This document shows positions 1 through 11,999 of a stretch of DNA of 64,000 nucleotides, in pieces. A program made the translations under genes and the position numbers. A model generated the notes under the pieces. It was not told the DNA's origin. It ran no database searches and worked only from the letters and a program-made list of their open reading frames with translations. How positions within the stretch are numbered: position 1 is the stretch's first letter; every line of letters begins with the position of its first letter. The stretch is from Stercorarius parasiticus (taxonomy: Eukaryota; Chordata; Aves; Charadriiformes; Stercorariidae): NCBI GenBank assembly GCA_013396915.1, contig VWZL01000808.1, forward strand, positions 1,633,901-1,697,900, read 5' to 3'.

Positions 1-262
1 CGCCCCGCTCCCCTTCCTCCTTGTGCCGACCAGCCCCTCTGCGAGCCCCGGTTTGACAGGGCACCCTGTCCCGCTTCCCGCCCCCACGTCCCGTCGCGCT
101 CATGCCTGCACCTTGCGTGGTGGCTGCCACCGCTGCTCGGCAGGGACGGAGTTGTGCAGAAGTGTCACCTCCCCTTCAGCCGGTCCGTGCATCCCCGGAG
201 GACTGGGGCCACTGGGGTTTTACTGTCGTTTCCCTTCCTCTTGGATGCTGACTGCGTGAGTA
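1..262. promoter_or_regulatory. CpG-rich edge of a promoter or first exon
   Basis: The first 200 bases are GC-rich and dense in CpG, unlike the rest of the window. On the plus strand CpG-rich sequence runs into a donor-like GTGAGT at 256-261. It could be the edge of a CpG island promoter whose gene lies left of the window. In other amniotes ISM1 lies downstream of SPTLC3 on the same strand, so its 5' end would be expected on this side, but no ISM1 coding sequence is visible. No coding assignment is made. Confidence 0.4.
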
Positions 263-3200
263 CAGCGGAAAACACTTTCTCCCTCAGATGGGAGGCTCCC
301 CAAATTTAAAATTAACACGAATTTGAAAATATGTGAAAATGAGGTTTGGGTTATCACTTGCTGTAAGTCAGTGTCTTTGCATCCAGTCTGATGGAGCCAA
401 ACCTCTTTCCGAGTGCTGAAGATGCAGGTCACTGTGACAAGAATAAACACAGCTCGAATCAACTTGAAACATAAATAAAGTCACCTAACCAAAAAACGGG
501 GGTTTTGGAATCTTTGTCATCGTTCTTCCACAATTGGGAATGGTTTATGTAAAAATGAGGATACAAGCAATCAGGCCCTGTGCGATTGTGTGACAGCTGG
601 GAGGCTGAACTGGCGTTAAAATGTCTAAATGGGCAAACTGGGGAATAAGTGTTCCCCATCCCAAACATTTTCAGTGTGAGACTGATGTCCCCAGGAGGGT
701 TCCTGCGACGTGAAGGTGAGATGTGTTTCCAGCATGCAGTGCCAGCAGGGCATGAGGCGCGTTGTGGGACCCAGGAAGGTGGCAGAGTTGGGGCGCAAGG
801 AGAGTCAGAGCTCCTGGGAGGCTCCTTGAAGGTCTCGGTGTGTCTGAAGGCTTTGGGGTCACAAATGAGTCAGAATGATGTCTCGCACCCTTCCAGTCAG
901 GTAGATTTTCTTTCCAGTGATAACCGCTGTAAATGGTTAACCATCAGACAGGAATATGGTTAAAATAATTTGCACTGGAGTATCGTTAAAGATGTGACCA
1001 AAAGCCACAAAACCAAAACCTTTGGATTTGAGGATTTTTAATCTACAAACACGTTCCGTGTTAGCACTGCAGTAGGAATGATCAGCGCAGATGACTGTGC
1101 AGGGTAGGGACCTCCAGGGGGCTGCCCTCAGCATGTTACAGCAAGGTACAGTCCCTCCGTCTCATGAAATCACTTGTTGATAAATCCCCTATATTGCACC
1201 GATGCTCTTGGTTACGCGGGAAATCGTATGGAGCTATTCAATTATTACATAAAGCCATAACAGCCAGTGGGACCGTCACGTGGTTTTAAAAAAATGTGGG
1301 TTGTTTTTTTTTTTTACCCAAACATTCCTTGGGCTAATCAAAATATTGCGAAGATAAAAACACTGATGTACTTCAGCTGTCATTGCTCGGCCTGGGCTCT
1401 CCTCCTGCTGCCATTGCCGTGATCCTGGTGTCCGGCGGCTGCCTCCCTGGGTCGGCACGCCAGTGGTGGTGAGCACCGAACGGCGTGGTTAAGGAGGCAG
1501 GCTTGGGAGACGGGCAGCAAAGAGGCAGAACTGTCCTCCAGGTTTGCCAAAGCCTGGCCCTACCTAGTGGCTGTGAGTGGATCCCGGCTGTTGAAGAAAA
1601 GTTGGAAACTTGGCACGTGAGTTCTGTATTTCAGAGCTTAATAGTACAAATCGACGGCCAGAGCGAGACTGAAGGCTCATAATGCGAAACAGTCCAAGTG
1701 ACAGCCTGGTGAAAAACACACACACGGATCTGCCGCCGAGCTCTGGGTAATGTAAGTTCTCCCTTGCCTTATGAAAGAGACTGAACCAAAAGACATCTTT
1801 AATCCAGATGAGATGGGCCCGTACTGGTGCACATTTCGTCGTGGGACGTGAAGTTTAATGCATTAAGCTGTTGTGCAAATGCAGTGAGGGACAGAGCAAT
1901 GCTACTATTGGCAGCGAGCAGATGGCAGCAAAAAACCGAAGCCTCTTCCCACTTGAAAAAGTCGGCGTAAAAGCGGCACTTGGGTAGGGCGATGTTGCCT
2001 GCGTGGCCACACTGGGGGCGACCAGAGAGGAGATTGTGCGCATGCGTGTGCTGTAGATGCCAATTTAAATTCACAAACACTGTTAAATCAGCAGATGACT
2101 TCATCGATGAATCCGGACGGCTGAATCACAACCTGTAGGGGAGATGGACTTAAAAGCGAGGGGAAAAGCTCTCTTTTCCCATCTGGGCGAACACTTGCTC
2201 CAGCAGCTACCATCTAGTCCCTGGAAAATGAAGTCAGTGTTCGCCTGGGGGAGGAGATCCATCGGTAGCCTGAGGGGGATGCTGCTCCCAGGATGTGGTT
2301 ATGGGCACCCAGCAGGGAGGTAAGTCAGCAAGTGGGTCTGATGGTGGTGCTGGGGTAAGGGAGGCGTGTTCCTTTGATGTCTCCTTCCCTGTGAAGGTTC
2401 ACAGCTCACACCTCACCCCTCCACCCCCTGCTTTTACCTTCCATCTCTCTTTCCTCTGGCGATAAATGCAGACTCGGCTCCTCTGCACTCCCAGCCCCCC
2501 GCCAGTGCCAGGGGAAACGCACTGAGCCCAACCTCTTTGAAACAGGGTTAAATTCACACATTTTAGGCAGCATTTGTGATACAACAAGCACTCTACACGG
2601 TCAGGTGACGTGTGAGGAGTCAGTAAGTGGTGGCTCATCATCTGATGTCCTGCCTCTCTCGAGCCCCACAGATCCTATGTTCCTCATTGCACAGCTCCAA
2701 AAGGGAGCTGCGGCTGTCCATGTTGCAGCCTCCACCGTGTGGTGAGGACGCTCTCCTGGGGAGGTGTTTTGGAGGTCTGTTGGCTCCAGTCATGGTGCTG
2801 CGAGATGAAAGGCCCCATGGTTTCCCTTACACCAGCCTGTCAACAAAAATGAACAACGGTTATCGATGGCCACTGTGCCACCTTCAGTGCTCAAGGCAAA
2901 GAAACTGTGTCTGGGGTTGAATTTGTAATGTCCTCCTTGGCGTGTCCTGCTGGTGGCCATGAATCATGGCTGGCCACCCCACATGCTGCCCACCACACTG
3001 CCCAGGGCCAACCCCACTACACCTAGACTTGGTGTTATGCATCTTGAAAAACAAAATATTGCCTAACTGAGACACAGCACTTTACGGAGTCTGGGTGGTC
3101 CTAGCGACTGAAATGAATAGCACATCAATTGTACCTGGTCAAGTGTGAAAAATCCTCATTTTGGATGACCGCCACTAGGTGACATCCTTCAAGGCCAGTG

Positions 3201-3593
3201 TGAGAATTGCTGGATGAGGGGGGAAGAAAAAAGCACAGTATGCTGTAATACAACATAAGTCACTTTATATGCTTTATCTCAGAAGTGAGGAGGATGTAGA
3301 GGTGGGAGCATCACTGGGTTTTATGTCAGAGCGTCACGGCTCACTTGGGTCCTGTACCCCAGTTGTCCCAGTGATACGGGTGCTTACCTGCTTGTCCCCT
3401 TGACCCCTTTATTGTCAATCTTGGCATTGCTCCAGGACTGTGGAGGCATCCTGTCTGTAAGATTGGTAGCTTTTCAGAGGAACGTAGCTGGTAGAGCCCC
3501 ATCTGCCCTCCTCAGCTCGCTCCTGCCTGCACCCACTCTCCCAGGATGCCGTTGTTTTATCTTTAAGCCTGGGGGTTGCTTTAAAATTATCAG
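263..3593. other. Intergenic, no gene recognised
   Basis: No conserved protein-like reading frame, RNA gene or clear repeat was recognised. The open frames here are short and lack homologues that I know. A weak CTCF-like string (CCTACCTAGTGGC) occurs near 1559-1571. Confidence 0.5.
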
Positions 3594-3664
3594 GGATGAA
3601 AACCTGGCTCCACTGAAGTCGTTGGCAAAGCTCCCATTGACTTCAGAGGAGCCAGGATTTCACC
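3594..3664. repeat. Palindromic hairpin repeat (copy 1)
   Basis: The arms CCTGGCTCCACTGAAGTC (3603-3620) and GACTTCAGAGGAGCCAGG (3639-3656) are reverse complements with one mismatch, separated by 18 bases. The flanks GATGAAAA and ATTTCACC partly extend the pairing. This matches a widespread palindromic repeat type in bird, crocodilian and turtle genomes with a core like TCCCATTGACTTCA. It is probably an old non-autonomous DNA transposon, which is an inference. Confidence 0.6.
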
Positions 3665-6600
3665 CTAAGACGCTTTGTAGATTATTGGTGAATGGAAAGC
3701 ATACGCCTGGCTTCTCGAGGGTTATTATTGTTGGTGGTGACCTCTGCTCTGGCGAGCATTGAGCAAGCCTGGGTTGAGACAGATGGCTAAAGCTTTCCCT
3801 GCCTCTTCCCCTGCTTCCTCACAGGGACTTTGCTTTACGGCTCATCATCTTGGATGCTGCTTATCAAGGAATACCTTCCCGTCGCCTGCCGGTGGAATTT
3901 AATGCCTGTTTGCCCACATTCCCCTTCCCCCAGCGCCAGCAGATCAGCAGATAGGAGACAGAATGGCTGATTAGCTTCTCGCTCCAACCTCTTAGCTGTA
4001 AGCTGCAAATGCACACACAAGGGTCTTCTCTAACAAAAAAAAAAGAAAGAAAAAAGAATAACCTTCCCCTGCAGGCAACCTAAGTCTTTCTGTGATGCAT
4101 GGTTCCTTCATCTCAGTAAATTACAACTTGAATAGTAACCACTGTCTTTTTAAAAGATCTGATAAGCTTAGAGTTCTCCGTTTTCCTAGACTGGTGCTTT
4201 CCCTCCCGTCTACATATTTTGCCACCAGCTGGGCCTACAGGCTGGGTCAAGATTTCTGAATTCTGCAGTGCCTTCTGTGACAGACTGGAAATTCAGCGGC
4301 CACCTTATTAAAACTTGAAGCCAAAGCGGAAATGTATTATGACCAGCCTGAATTATGGAATATGGAAATGGAGAAAACAGTCCATCCCAGTTTCTTGCCT
4401 GTTATTTTTTTTTTTTAATACCAAATTCTGTTTATTTTACTCTGCCGCATTTTCACTTTTCAATATGCTGCACATTTTTGTACTGATGATGTGCAACTGC
4501 ACTGTAGAATTTGCCAAGATGCAGCAGTAAGGGACTGTGGGAATCAGCACGCCGGGCAACATTTTTCAAAAGCGCCCAAAGAGCCTGAATTCTGCTGACT
4601 TTCACAAGAGCTTGCCACAAGGCAATTTTTGCCTCTCTTAGAGAAACACAGTGAAACCAGCAAACGCCTTTCCTCTGAACACAGTTTTATCACTGCAGAA
4701 GTGCCCGGGTTGGTTTAGCCAAGACGAGTGCTACAAACGGAGTAAAGGCTCAGACACCTGATTGAGTTACCTTGGTTCGGCAAGTCGCAGCACATCAGGC
4801 GAGGCGAGCACTTTCCTGGTGGTTTTTCTGTCTGCGGTGCTAGCCATGTGGCAGAGCTGGCCCCCTGGCCCCAAGCAGGGAGGCAGCCCCGCGTTTTGGC
4901 AGAGATGAACCATTAAATTGGCTCATCCATTAAAGCATCTCAGCCAAATTTATCATTATATTTAAGTTATTACATGTAACAACGAATAATGTGGCAGCTC
5001 ACCCTCAGGCCGTCTGTGAGTGCGTGGCAGTGGGTACTGCAGAGAAGGAGCTTTAGCCGAACGCATCCAGTGGGAGCTAAGAGCAGAGTGAGGAGGTGGC
5101 TCTGATCCAGCTGATGGGTGGATGAAGCTGTAAATCACCGTAAAGGGTTGTGTGACTGAGACTTGAGTCGGCTGATCACTTCTGACAAGCCTTGTCCTAC
5201 CTTCAGCAGCGTAGCAGATGAACAGCCTTTCTGATAGTTAAAAAAAATAAAGAAATAGAGACAAACAGAGCAATTCACGCCTTCCACACCTACGGTTTTC
5301 AACCCTTCACTTCCCCAGGGAAAAGATCACATTACTGGCTTGCAATTGGATTTTTTCAAGGCTGCTTTTGTGACTCTGGAGATCAGGAACTTAATTAAAA
5401 AAAAACAACTAACAGAATCAGAAAGCCAGGCTTTCCGCAAAACTTCGCAAAACAAGACTCAGGCTGAAGGACAGCCCTGCAGCAGGGAAGGGAAAGGAGG
5501 ATTTCACAGCAAATTCTGTGACGGTGGGTGAAATGAAGAGCTGAGCGTCTCCTAAAAAAAAAAGGATTTAGCTGTCTCCATTGCAGGGAGGCTTTCATTC
5601 CCACAGAGCAGGTAAAGAAAATATAGCTCATTTCTTCAGATGATAAGTGTCACCTGGCTTCACTTAGGTGATTTAACATGGCTGGAGCACAGCCTGTACA
5701 AGGCGACTCAGACTCCTGCTAGCGCTTTGCTGCACTGGCACAGGTAAGAATCTCCTCGGTATGATTATGCCTCCTGGAGAGGGGCTTCAGGGGGTTTATT
5801 TTATTTAGTTCTTACTAAAACAGTTCCTCTACTTGATAGCTGATGTTCTGGATTTCCTAACATCTTTGTGAAGTGCTTTGTCAAGTCAAAATTATGCCAG
5901 AGCAATGAAACACTCGATTTTGAAAACTGCATATTCCACTGCCTGTAATAGTAGCGCATTGAATTGACGGTGAATGTTCTCAGCTCAGTTTTGAGCCAGT
6001 GCTTTAGGAGCTATATAGTATTAGTGATAAATATCCTCTTCTTTTCCATAAGGGAATCTCCAGCCAGTGTTTCCAGATAAATACTGCACACCATGTACGG
6101 AAGCAAGTGGAAAAAGGCCACAGTCCTGTCATTACAGAGAGACTTTGTTCAACAAAGGTGGCAGAAACATGGAGAGTGAGGGCGGGTTTTTTCCCTGCCA
6201 GTCACCTTTTTCTCTGAGGCCCATCGGTACCTCAAATCTACACCTGATGACAAATGCTGTATTCCCTGCAGAGATGTCTGAATGATCTGGAACAGTCTTT
6301 TAAAACATGTATGTTTGCTGAGATGCAGGAAAAAAGCTCTTACGGGAAGCAAATCTCCCTTCTGTAGGGACTGTGACAACATGCTCAGTGAAGGGCCTAT
6401 CTGTTACACAGCCATTTGGCATGCTGTAAGGAAACAGCGGGAATAGGCTCATAGTTATTACTGCAGGTGAATAAATCATTTAAACTAGCACATGTGTCCC
6501 TTCTCTTACTGGTTTTATTAAGTTGCTGAGGGCTCCAATTCATTTGTGCTGGACTAAGGGTGGGCAGTTGCATCGGGTGTTCCTTCCCCCAGTGTTAAGT

Positions 6601-8435
6601 GGAGGTTGGTTTGTGTGTCCTCCCTTAGTGCAGCTTTTAACATAGCGGTGCCCATGTTTGCGATAGCAGAGCACCTACAATGATAATCATAAAAGCAAAC
6701 AACGATTGAGTCCCTGGGGAATGTTCCAGGCAGTAGTGGACAGGAATAATTTGAAATGTGCCTTTAAAGGAGGATCATATTATGTCAAATAAAGTAATGG
6801 AGAAAGAAAACAGAGAATCTGGGGCCCTCTCATCTCAAGTATTTAATTCTAAGAAAAACATTCTCTGCTACCCAACTTGAAGCATGCTGTCTGGCAAACA
6901 AATGTGCGCGTCGCTGGTGCTCTCAAGTGCCGTTTGGATAGCAACAGCTTCACCTGCTGTCCACAGTGGGATGGTAAAAGTCTCAATGGATCCGGATGAG
7001 ATGGTCAGAGCACAGAGCCAAGCTGGAGAAAGGTGCTTGGAGAGCCTCTGTAGCAGAGCTGCGCCTGGCACGCGCCAGCGAAGATGGGGGAGAGAGCACC
7101 CACCAGTGCCCGGGGAAAAGACACAAATGTCACTCCTGGGCAGGAGGCAGAAGTTTTGTAGAAATTGCTCCAGCTGGCTGGAGACATGGGGCTGGGCTGG
7201 CTGGAGGCTTCCCTTTACGTGGCTACGGTGGGTTTACAGCAGTGCTCAGCACCTCCGAGAGAAGGAGGGAGGGAGAACAGTTTGAACATGCAACTCCGGT
7301 ACACAACGACTGAAGAAATCACTAAAGATCAAAGTACGTGTTTATTCAAGACTGTTGATCTGTCTGTAGGAGATTTTCTCTCCTCCAGTACCCTGAAGAC
7401 AACGGCAAGTGTGAAACAAAACGGCATGGAAGAAGCAATACCTGAGCTCCACCTTGCTGCCTGAGACAGTTATTTGCTGCTTATCAACAACTGAGATTTT
7501 TCTGCTCTGCTTATCAGTAACATCCCAGTGCAGAGAGAACAGTCTTCAGGAGGTGGTGCAACCCTACACAAATCCTTATGGGAAGCTTTAGAAAGTACAA
7601 AAAAGGGGCAAGTGCCACTGAATACCAACACAGCCCCATCTGATCACGCTCAGACTTCATCTTTCCACTGCGCTGGCTATGACCATTGTTCGTTTTATGC
7701 AGTTATATCACGTAACAGTTTCTACACTTCCAGTGCATTTTCTTACATGTAATGTCATTCCCTTAAAACGTGGGCTTACTGTTGTTACTGCTGGTGGTGG
7801 GTTTTTTTTCTGGATAGTCCACCAGTCTGATCAAATGGCAGGGCGTTCTGGCCAGCCTCTGGTCGTTTTAGTTCCAGAGTCACCTCTTCAGAAGGTTAAA
7901 AACTCTGAGGCTGTTTCTAGCGCTAGATCCACAAAGCAGGTGGTCGATAAGATTATTGGCTCAAGAAAACAGAAAATTTGTGGCTGGGCCCACTATAAAA
8001 GGAAATTCTTTTCAATGATTTACAAATAAATGAACTTCAGTGCAGGCAGGATCAGACCCTTGTGTATGAAGAGTCTTTTTACTGTATATGGAGACGCTAG
8101 AGAGATCTTTTTTAAACAAGAAATAACTTGAAACAGAATGAGAAATGGAGAGGGAGAGGGGGGAAAAGGCGAATTAACCCTTTTTTGACTTCTGGCACTT
8201 AACCTCAAGTAGCTTTTCAGTAGGACCCCGGGGGAGTTTGTCTGTAAAATACTACAATTTACAAGTGGATTTAACTACAACATGTTGCTTTTCAACCGCA
8301 GGCAGACAGGAAAGGATCCAATTGACACCTGCTTCAGACAACAAACGGGACACAAAAGATGAAACTCATTTCAAAGGGTCTATTTGTTTGTCTCTTGTCA
8401 TGGATTAAACCAGGGGGCCACTATTTCGGGATGGA
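3665..8435. other. Intergenic, no gene recognised
   Basis: I see no coding exon with a recognisable product. The AT-rich stretch 4910-4995 contains several TTAT/TAAT core motifs and reads like a conserved regulatory element, but this cannot be tested by eye. The ORFs near 6884-7313 are overlapping in several frames and look spurious. Confidence 0.45.
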
Positions 8436-8503
8436 TTCTGCTCCCATTCCAGTCAATGGAAAAAAAGTCTATTTGCCTGAATAATGCAGAACCGGCCCTT
8501 GGC
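8436..8503. repeat. Degenerate member of the palindromic repeat type
   Basis: The string ATTCTGCTCCCATTCCAG, followed by TCAATGGAAAAA and closed by GCAGAACCGGCCCTT, follows the same general pattern as the palindrome at 3594-3664. The arms are more diverged. The assignment rests on resemblance to the family core. Confidence 0.4.
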
Positions 8504-8847
8504 GAGGAAAGGGGTTGGTTGTCGCTGAAGTTTTACTGACAATTCTGTAGTAAGCGAGGATATAGTACTTCTGAAATGCTCGATTTGCAAGCCAGATGTT
8601 TGAAATATGAATATTCACACTTGCAGAACTTTAAACAGACCGATGAAAGTTTACTGAAAAACAATTGGGAATACAAGAATTTTTTTAAGAATGCAAAGTA
8701 CCACAGTACTTTTTAAAAATAGGTTTTCATTTATTTGATTCGAGTCTAACTCAATTTAGAAAATTCTTCCTGTCTAAAGCAATTTCTCTGTGTGTGTGTA
8801 AGAACAGAGAAAAATTGCTGAAATTATGCTTTTTAGAAATTCAAACC

Positions 8848-8878
8848 AAACGAAAAAAAAAAAAAATAAAATTCCTAN
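8848..8878. other. Contig end overlap and first single-N gap
   Basis: AAACG, an A run and TAAAATTCCTA end at an N (8878). The same string reappears at 9478-9506 with one fewer A, directly after another N. This is what two unmerged ends of adjoining contigs would look like. Confidence 0.75.
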
Positions 8879-9065
8879 GCCGTCCTTTGATTTTTTTCAT
8901 GGATGTGGTGGAGGATGGGGTTTCCAAATCCCTGTCCCTGCCAAACAGCATGCCAGATTTTGTCCTCAGATACCTGCCTCTAATTCCCTGGAGCTGCGCT
9001 GAGTTTGGTCCACACGAAAGCTTGTGTATTTAATCACGGGGGGGGGGGGCTGTGATAGTTCGAAC

Positions 9066-9476
9066 CTGGACTGTTATCCCTTCTTCTGCTCTTATGAATT
9101 AACCTCGCAACCATTTTTATTTTTTTTTTCTTAAAGCCTTCAAACTACAGAGTATATTAAATCCGTGGGATATTTTTTTAAACTTGCATTTCTCTTGCTG
9201 ACATATATAGAGGAGATAACGAAGCCAAAGAGGCTCCAAAGCAGAAGACAAACCCCCAGTAGCTGCAGATTTTCACTCCCAGCTCCTCAGCTCTGAGCAC
9301 TGGCAGCCAGCAGCACTGGAGAACCTGCCTTAAAGAGGCCAAAAACCTTCGCTTGAGAGTCTTGCCCACGCTGGTGTTTGCCGCTGCAGAGAGTCTGTAG
9401 TATGGAGGCCACCGCCGCCAGATGAGGCTGCAGAAACCAGGCTGCGTAGATAACCTAGAAGTGGCCAAACCCCGCA
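9066..9476. repeat. False duplication, copy 1 (411 bases)
   Basis: These 411 bases appear identical to 9764-10174 (offset 698), from CTGGACTGTTATCCC to GGCCAAACCCCGCA. Copy 1 ends exactly at an N (9477) and copy 2 begins directly after an N (9763). Exact identity combined with N boundaries indicates an assembly artefact, not a biological duplication. The minus-strand open frame inside is repeated for the same reason. No known product was recognised. Confidence 0.85.
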
Positions 9477-9763
9477 NAAACGAAAAAAAAAAAAATAAAA
9501 TTCCTACCTCATTGCCAGTAGTTTCATTAAAGGACATAATGAGCTGTTGAAGCAAACGCTCCAAATCGTCAATATGCTTAAACAACCCCCCTGCACACAA
9601 ACTGTTCCGGAGCTCCCCAAAACACGTGCACGCCTAATAAACTCTTTACACTTTGTGTTTCGGGGCCCAGCAGCCGTCGCCGGGCTCCCTGGGTGCGGGT
9701 GAGGCCATGAGCAGCTCGGCTGCAACCCAGCTCTGCCTGCCCAAAGGAAAAGAAGGGGGGGCN
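9477..9763. other. Probably misplaced segment between two single-N gaps
   Basis: The segment is bounded by N at 9477 and 9763. Its left end overlaps the sequence ending at 8877. The simplest order is 8877 joined to this segment, then a gap, then 8879 onward into the single true copy of the 411-base sequence and on to 10175. It contains no recognised gene. Confidence 0.65.
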
Positions 9764-10174
9764 CTGGACTGTTATCCCTTCTTCTGCTCTTATGAATTAA
9801 CCTCGCAACCATTTTTATTTTTTTTTTCTTAAAGCCTTCAAACTACAGAGTATATTAAATCCGTGGGATATTTTTTTAAACTTGCATTTCTCTTGCTGAC
9901 ATATATAGAGGAGATAACGAAGCCAAAGAGGCTCCAAAGCAGAAGACAAACCCCCAGTAGCTGCAGATTTTCACTCCCAGCTCCTCAGCTCTGAGCACTG
10001 GCAGCCAGCAGCACTGGAGAACCTGCCTTAAAGAGGCCAAAAACCTTCGCTTGAGAGTCTTGCCCACGCTGGTGTTTGCCGCTGCAGAGAGTCTGTAGTA
10101 TGGAGGCCACCGCCGCCAGATGAGGCTGCAGAAACCAGGCTGCGTAGATAACCTAGAAGTGGCCAAACCCCGCA
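9764..10174. repeat. False duplication, copy 2 (411 bases)
   Basis: This is the exact copy of 9066-9476. It starts directly after the N at 9763 and runs without a break into unique sequence at 10175, so this right-hand junction is probably the correct one. Confidence 0.85.
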
Positions 10175-11390
10175 ATATATTGCGTGTAACAGAGCACCGG
10201 TTCCAACGCGCCCATGCATAAAGGTGATGGTGCACAAAACTCTGAATTTCCCACCTTGTGTAACAAATACCTCCAACAATGTTAAAATTTCATTAACAAG
10301 TAATTTTGCGTTAAATGCTAGTTTTTAGTAGACATTTACTGAAATGCTTTAAATCTGATTTCTGCCCTTTTAAGTCCTGATGGTTGCTCAAGGCGAAAGG
10401 ATGCAGGGTTTTTGTATCGGTTTAACTCTTCTAATTTGAAACTGGGATACTTAAATACTGTGGTAGAGATGATGCAAACATAAAGTCTGTTCCCATCTGC
10501 AGGAATAAGCTATACCAGTATAAAGCACCTTTTGCTGTTAACCTTACCTTCATCAGGGCTTTCACTAATTTAAGAGTTTCAATTAAAAAAACAAATCATT
10601 CCCCTAACTGGAATAGACAGACAAATGTACGCGTAAAGGTATGGGACATAAAAGGGCTGGAAGGCATGGTTGTTCCTGGCTAATAATACAATTTGAGGTG
10701 TTAGATCTTAAATAGATCAATTAGATGTGTGCGGAACTAAAAGCTGCTGATTGTTGGGGGATTAAATGACAGAAATGTTAGCAATGGTTAAGGGTGCTGA
10801 GCCTGAACCCCCCCAGGAATCCCAAACTTATGTTATTGCCCGATAAACTAATTTAAACCGGACAGCATTTAGCATCTTGGGGGAAAATGAACGTGTAAAT
10901 GTTTACATTGCTCTGTTTTGTCTCCTTCTTGTGATCATCAGGGCTGCGATATCTTTTCAAAGGAGTTAAGGATGGCAGCTTTAATTCTGCCTCTAGAAAA
11001 CACATGGCAATCCTCTTGGAAGCAGTTAGACTACAAACAGTTCTGGTTCATGTAGTGCAGTGGTTTTATCTATGATGGCATCTACTTACTGTAGACATCA
11101 GTACCAAGTAAAATAGTTGATATGATCATTAAAGAAATAGAAGCCTTGCAAGCATAACATGAAAAGAGATGTGATACCTCTCCAGTCCACCAGCATTCTT
11201 TGACTGCTTCAGCAAAATAACAGACAAAGCTTACTTGGCCTTGCAGAAAGACTCTCACTAGAGATTATTAAATGAACTGAACTGAACAATCACGGCTGAA
11301 AGGGCAAAATTCTACCACCGACTGCAAATGATTTAAAATTAAAAAAAAATTACACACACACGTGTGTGTATATATTAATATAATGGGATG
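10175..11390. other. Intergenic, no gene recognised
   Basis: The sequence is AT-rich and unique-looking, without a gene. A mixed CA/TG then TA dinucleotide tract lies at 11350-11380, with the perfect 16-base palindrome ACACACACGTGTGTGT, which could adopt Z-form or cruciform structure. Confidence 0.45.
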
Positions 11391-11439
11391 TATGTAATTA
11401 TAAATCAGTCTTCATTTTGGAGCAAGGCTCTGGATTGCC

Positions 11440-11990
11440 ACACCTATTAAAAATTTGGGGAAGAAACTGAGAAATGATGTGCTAAATTTGGCAGATAACA
11501 CAAAACTGATGAATCTAAACAAAACTGAAGGAAAATAGAAGCACACTTCAAACACCTTCCAAATGGACAATGGGAGAATGAAGAAATTCAGAGTAGAAAA
11601 ATATAGAAGAAATTATGATGAAAAAATACTCCCATACATTGCTTGATGCTAAGGGAACCCTAATAACCTGGGCGCCAATGTGGACGATCGACAGTTGCTC
11701 GGGGAGATGTGCTCAGAAGAAAAAGCTGTGAAGGACAGGGAGAAAATAATGCTGAAAATATTCTCTCGCTGTCATTTCAGTCAGTGTTTTAAGGGATAAC
11801 TCTATAGCAAAACTAGAAACCAGTAAATGGAAAATTCCACATGACAAGCAGGTTTAAGGGAACTTTCCCATGTGAGAAGGGACCTTGAAGAACCAAAAGG
11901 AAGGGAGCAGACATGCCAGTGGGCAGAATAATGTCTAGTTAAAATAGCAACTGGTTTACACAAAGGGAAACGACCTCTTCCGTACTACTG
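11440..11990 (+). mobile_element. Decayed CR1/L3-type LINE fragment (reverse transcriptase part)
   Basis: At 11488-11508 the plus strand reads L-A-D-N-T-K-L, a decayed form of the FADDTKL active-site motif of CR1-family reverse transcriptase. About 170 bases later CCTGGGCGCCAATGTGGAC resembles the conserved DLGV-VD region that follows in those elements. Stops and frameshifts interrupt the frame, so it is inactive. The boundaries are approximate. Confidence 0.5.
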
Positions 11991-11999
11991 GACAGAGAG

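Noticed and set aside
6884..7313. Overlapping plus-strand ORFs of 133 and 105 codons
   Set aside because: Open frames occur in several frames at once without a recognisable domain, splice context or known homologue.
9876..10235. 119-codon minus-strand ORF and its duplicate at 9178-9600 as a tandem gene pair
   Set aside because: The two copies arise from the false 411-base duplication at N gaps. The remaining single frame matches no family that I know.
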